Shown: piece after piece, positions 4,947-6,961 of the stretch | Layout: each line of letters begins with the position of its first letter | Numbering within the stretch: position 1 is the first letter of the stretch | Assembly (NCBI GenBank): GCA_050943315.1 | Contig: JBMNOY010000078.1 | Coordinates: 1 to 6,961, forward strand | Reading direction: 5' to 3' | Length of the DNA stretch: 6,961 bases | DNA from: JBDKUD01 sp050943315 | Lineage (GTDB): Bacteria > Bacillota > Syntrophomonadia > Syntrophomonadales > Syntrophomonadaceae | Notes under the pieces: model-generated | What the model was told of the DNA's origin: nothing | Database searches by the model: none | Seen by the model: only the letters and a program-made list of their open reading frames with translations | Translations under genes and position numbers: made by a program

Positions 4947-6002
4947 TTGCAAAAAGTACTTATGAAGGGAAACGAGGCTATAGCCGAAGGAGCACTCACG
5001 GCTGGATGTCAAGCCTTTTTTGGATATCCGATTACTCCCTCCAGTGAAATTGCCGAGTACATGGCTAAAAAATATCCGCTGCTGGGAGGTACTTTTGTAC
5101 AAGCTGAAAGCGAACTGGCAGCAATAAATATGGTTTATGGCGGGGCTTCCACCGGAGCCCGGGTGATGACCGCTTCATCTGGCCCGGGACTAAGTCTTAA
5201 ACAGGAGGGAATCTCGTTCATTGCTGAGGCGGAACTTCCCTGCCTGATCATAAATATATCCAGGGGCGGTCCGGGACTAGGAGGAATTCAACCAGCCCAG
5301 TCCGATTATTTTCAAGCGACCCGCGGAGGCGGACATGGGGATTATTTTACCATGGTGCTGGCGCCTTCAACGGTACAGGAAATGTATGACTTTGCCATAG
5401 AGGGCTTCGATTTAGCCGATAAGTACCGGACACCGGTAATACTTTTGGCTGAAGGTACCCTGGGGCAAATGATGGAACCGGTAGTACCCCGGGACAAGGT
5501 TACCGAATTTTACGACAAGCCCTGGGCAACGAACGGATGTAAAGGCCGGGAACGCAACATTATTAATACCCTGCACTTGGACCCGGATTACCTGGAATAC
5601 CGTAATTCGGTATTGCAGGCCAAGTACCGGGAGATTAGAGCGAAAGAACAGAGAGCAGAGCTTTTCCAGACTGACGATGCCGACATAGTAGTGGTGGCTT
5701 TTGGATTGCTGTCCCGGATAGTCAAAAAGTCGGTAATGGAAGCTCGCCGTAAAGGCTTAAAGGTTGGTATGATAAGGCCGGTTACCCTTTGGCCCTTTCC
5801 TGCTGATATTGTTAGCAAGGTTGCCGATACTGCCAGGACTTTTCTTTCCGTGGAAATTAATCATGGCCAAATGATTGACGACATCAGATTGGCTGTAAAC
5901 GGAAAAGCACCGGTAGAATTTTATGGTCGTATTGGTGTTATTCCCAGCCCGGAGGAAATAACCAAACAGATTGTGCAATTGGCAGAAAGGAAGGATTTCT
6001 AA
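4947..6002 (+). CDS. korA: 2-oxoacid:ferredoxin oxidoreductase alpha subunit (KorA / VorB type)
   Basis: The alpha subunit forms, with beta, the thiamine-diphosphate active site that decarboxylates a 2-oxoacid and makes an acyl-CoA. The 351 residues cover the N-terminal pyrimidine-binding domain: MKGNEAIAEGALTAGCQAFF (6-25), GYPITPSSEIAEYM (26-39), QAESELAAINMVYGGASTGA (52-71), ASSGPGLSLKQEGI (76-89) and RGGPGLGGIQPAQSDYFQAT (106-125). The second domain follows, with TPVILLAEGTLGQMMEP (162-178), IRPVTLWPFP (276-285) and EINHGQMIDD (303-312). Length and order are those of four-subunit KOR/VOR enzymes; the gamma domain is a separate gene, unlike fused pyruvate:ferredoxin oxidoreductase. Its stop overlaps the next start by one base (TAATG), suggesting translational coupling. 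Substrate is either 2-oxoglutarate or a branched-chain 2-oxoacid: database entries mix the names KorA and VorB for such proteins, and I cannot separate them by eye. Confidence 0.93.
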   Translation: MQKVLMKGNEAIAEGALTAGCQAFFGYPITPSSEIAEYMAKKYPLLGGTFVQAESELAAINMVYGGASTGARVMTASSGPGLSLKQEGISFIAEAELPCLIINISRGGPGLGGIQPAQSDYFQATRGGGHGDYFTMVLAPSTVQEMYDFAIEGFDLADKYRTPVILLAEGTLGQMMEPVVPRDKVTEFYDKPWATNGCKGRERNIINTLHLDPDYLEYRNSVLQAKYREIRAKEQRAELFQTDDADIVVVAFGLLSRIVKKSVMEARRKGLKVGMIRPVTLWPFPADIVSKVADTARTFLSVEINHGQMIDDIRLAVNGKAPVEFYGRIGVIPSPEEITKQIVQLAERKDF

Positions 6003-6745
6003 TGAAGGTGGTTGCTTCGAGACCGGAAAGTCTTACCGATGCCAAATTTCATTATTGTCCAGGTTGTACGCATGGAATTATCCATCGTCTGGTGGCGGAA
6101 TGCTTTGACGAGTTAAAGCTAAGGGAAAAGGCTATCGTCATATGCCCGGTAGGATGTTCAGTATTAGCTTATGATTATTTTAATTGCGATATTCTAGAAG
6201 CCGCTCATGGGAGGGCCCCGGCTATAGCTACAGGAATTAAAAGGCTTCTTAAGGATCGTTGTGTTTTAACCTATCAGGGTGACGGTGATTTAGCATCTAT
6301 TGGTATGGGAGAAATAGTACATGCTTCAGCTCGAGGAGAAAATATAACCGTTATTTTTGTCAACAATACCATCTATGGCATGACTGGCGGACAGATGGCA
6401 CCCACGACCTTATTGGGTCAGGTAACTACTACTTCTCCCTATGGCCGTAAAAAGGAAGAAACCGGCTATCCGGTAAAGATGGCCGAACTATTAGCCGGAA
6501 ATGAAGGCTCGGCTTATATATGCAGAACAGCTGTAAATGACCCGGTAAATGTAATCAAAACCAAAAAGGCGATAAAAAAAGCTATTAAGACACAGATGAA
6601 TGGACTGGGATTTTCGATGGTGGAAGTTCTATCTACCTGTCCCACCAACTGGGGGTTATCTCCTCTAGATGCCCTCAAATGGCTGGAGGATAATATGATT
6701 CCCTATTATCCCCTGGGTGAATTTAAGGTCAAGGAGGTAGAGTAG
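6002..6745 (+). CDS. korB: 2-oxoacid:ferredoxin oxidoreductase beta subunit (KorB / VorA type)
   Basis: This is the thiamine-diphosphate-binding subunit. The 247 residues include FHYCPGCTHGIIHRL (16-30, with the conserved Cys19 and Cys22), ICPVGCSVLAYDYFNCD (47-63), AAHGRAPAIATGIKR (67-81) and YQGDGDLASIGMGEIVHASA (91-110). The last begins the TPP/Mg motif (GDGD 93-96) that is completed by NNTIYGMTGGQMAPTT (121-136). The Asn121-Asn122 pair lies 26-27 residues after GDGD, as the motif requires. The Cys-rich segment near 48-62 is usual in the family. The ATG overlaps the korA stop and is preceded by AAAGGAAGGA (5986-5995). The length is normal. Only one base separates its stop from the gamma start. 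Confidence 0.94.
   Translation: MKVVASRPESLTDAKFHYCPGCTHGIIHRLVAECFDELKLREKAIVICPVGCSVLAYDYFNCDILEAAHGRAPAIATGIKRLLKDRCVLTYQGDGDLASIGMGEIVHASARGENITVIFVNNTIYGMTGGQMAPTTLLGQVTTTSPYGRKKEETGYPVKMAELLAGNEGSAYICRTAVNDPVNVIKTKKAIKKAIKTQMNGLGFSMVEVLSTCPTNWGLSPLDALKWLEDNMIPYYPLGEFKVKEVE
6731..6738 (+). promoter_or_regulatory. Ribosome binding site for the GTG start of korC
   Basis: AAGGAGGT, close to the full anti-Shine-Dalgarno complement, lies inside the end of korB and eight bases before the GTG at 6747. The next in-frame ATG is at residue 20, within the nucleotide-binding fold, so GTG is the start. Confidence 0.65.
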
Positions 6746-6746
6746 A

Positions 6747-6961
6747 GTGAATCAGGAAAAACAGATATTATTTGCCGGCTTTGGCGGTCAGGGAGTACTG
6801 GCCATGGGCAAGTTCCTTACCCATGCGGCTATTCAGACCGGTAAAAACGTTTCCTGGCTGCCGTCTTATGGTGCGGAAATGCGCGGTGGTACAGCTAATT
6901 GCCTGGTAACTATTGCTGATGAGGAAATAAGTTCACCACTTACCGAAAACCCAGAGATGGC
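6747..6961 (+). CDS. korC: 2-oxoacid:ferredoxin oxidoreductase gamma subunit, 5' part (cut by window edge)
   Basis: The gamma subunit completes the enzyme and, in the wider family, takes part in coenzyme A binding. The first 71 residues are visible, starting MNQEKQILFAGFGGQGVLAM (1-20) with the hallmark GFGGQGV (11-17). Then come GKFLTHAAIQTGKNVSWLPS (21-40), YGAEMRGGTANCLVTIADEE (41-60) and ISSPLTENPEM (61-71), all typical of this family, whose members are usually about 180-190 residues. The frame is open to the window end, so roughly 110 more residues should lie downstream. It starts one base after the korB stop and is certainly part of the same operon. Confidence 0.93.
   Translation, partial: MNQEKQILFAGFGGQGVLAMGKFLTHAAIQTGKNVSWLPSYGAEMRGGTANCLVTIADEEISSPLTENPEM

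Noticed and set aside
5588..5978. Two overlapping minus-strand frames inside korA
   Set aside because: They are antisense to a well-conserved gene, with no ribosome site and no recognisable protein features.

Overview
The window looks like chromosome from an anaerobic Gram-positive bacterium of the Clostridia, most like the Peptococcaceae / Desulfotomaculum group. The reasons are a ferredoxin-dependent 2-oxoacid oxidoreductase operon, strong GGAGG-type ribosome sites, many TTG and GTG starts, and moderate base composition. The assignment rests on gene content and protein style, not on a marker gene. I see no phage, transposon, CRISPR or RNA gene.

Layout. (1) Positions 1-467, minus strand: the first 155 residues of GTP cyclohydrolase I (folE), cut by the window edge. 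(2) 468-735: a divergent intergenic region with a good folE promoter, several small inverted or direct repeats, and a weak candidate promoter for the plus-strand genes. (3) 736-3747, plus strand: a likely four-gene operon. It holds a 23S rRNA pseudouridine synthase (rluB), a divergent CobT-like phosphoribosyltransferase, an unrecognised 143-residue protein and an HDOD/HD-domain signalling protein. It closes with a clear intrinsic terminator at 3768-3792. (4) 3793-4037: non-coding, with a 41-base inverted repeat followed by a sigma-A-type promoter. (5) 4038 to the end, plus strand: a tightly packed operon with a P-loop ATPase, a two-cluster ferredoxin (delta), the alpha and beta subunits, and the beginning of the gamma subunit of a 2-oxoacid:ferredoxin oxidoreductase (korDABC / vor type).

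How the genes work together. The last operon encodes a complete four-subunit enzyme that oxidatively decarboxylates a 2-oxoacid to an acyl-CoA and passes electrons to ferredoxin, or runs in reverse to fix CO2. The substrate (2-oxoglutarate or branched-chain 2-oxoacid) cannot be fixed from sequence alone. The P-loop ATPase is the first gene of the same transcription unit and is the most interesting passenger there. In the second block, the four genes do not belong to one recognised pathway. The cobT-like gene has the catalytic glutamate motifs of CobT but a shortened N-terminus and an altered base-binding segment, and it is not next to cobalamin genes.

Most of the window is ordinary housekeeping and energy metabolism. 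No clear new system is visible. The best leads are the KOR-linked ATPase, the CobT paralogue, the unknown protein paired with an HDOD protein, and the inverted repeat upstream of the KOR operon.
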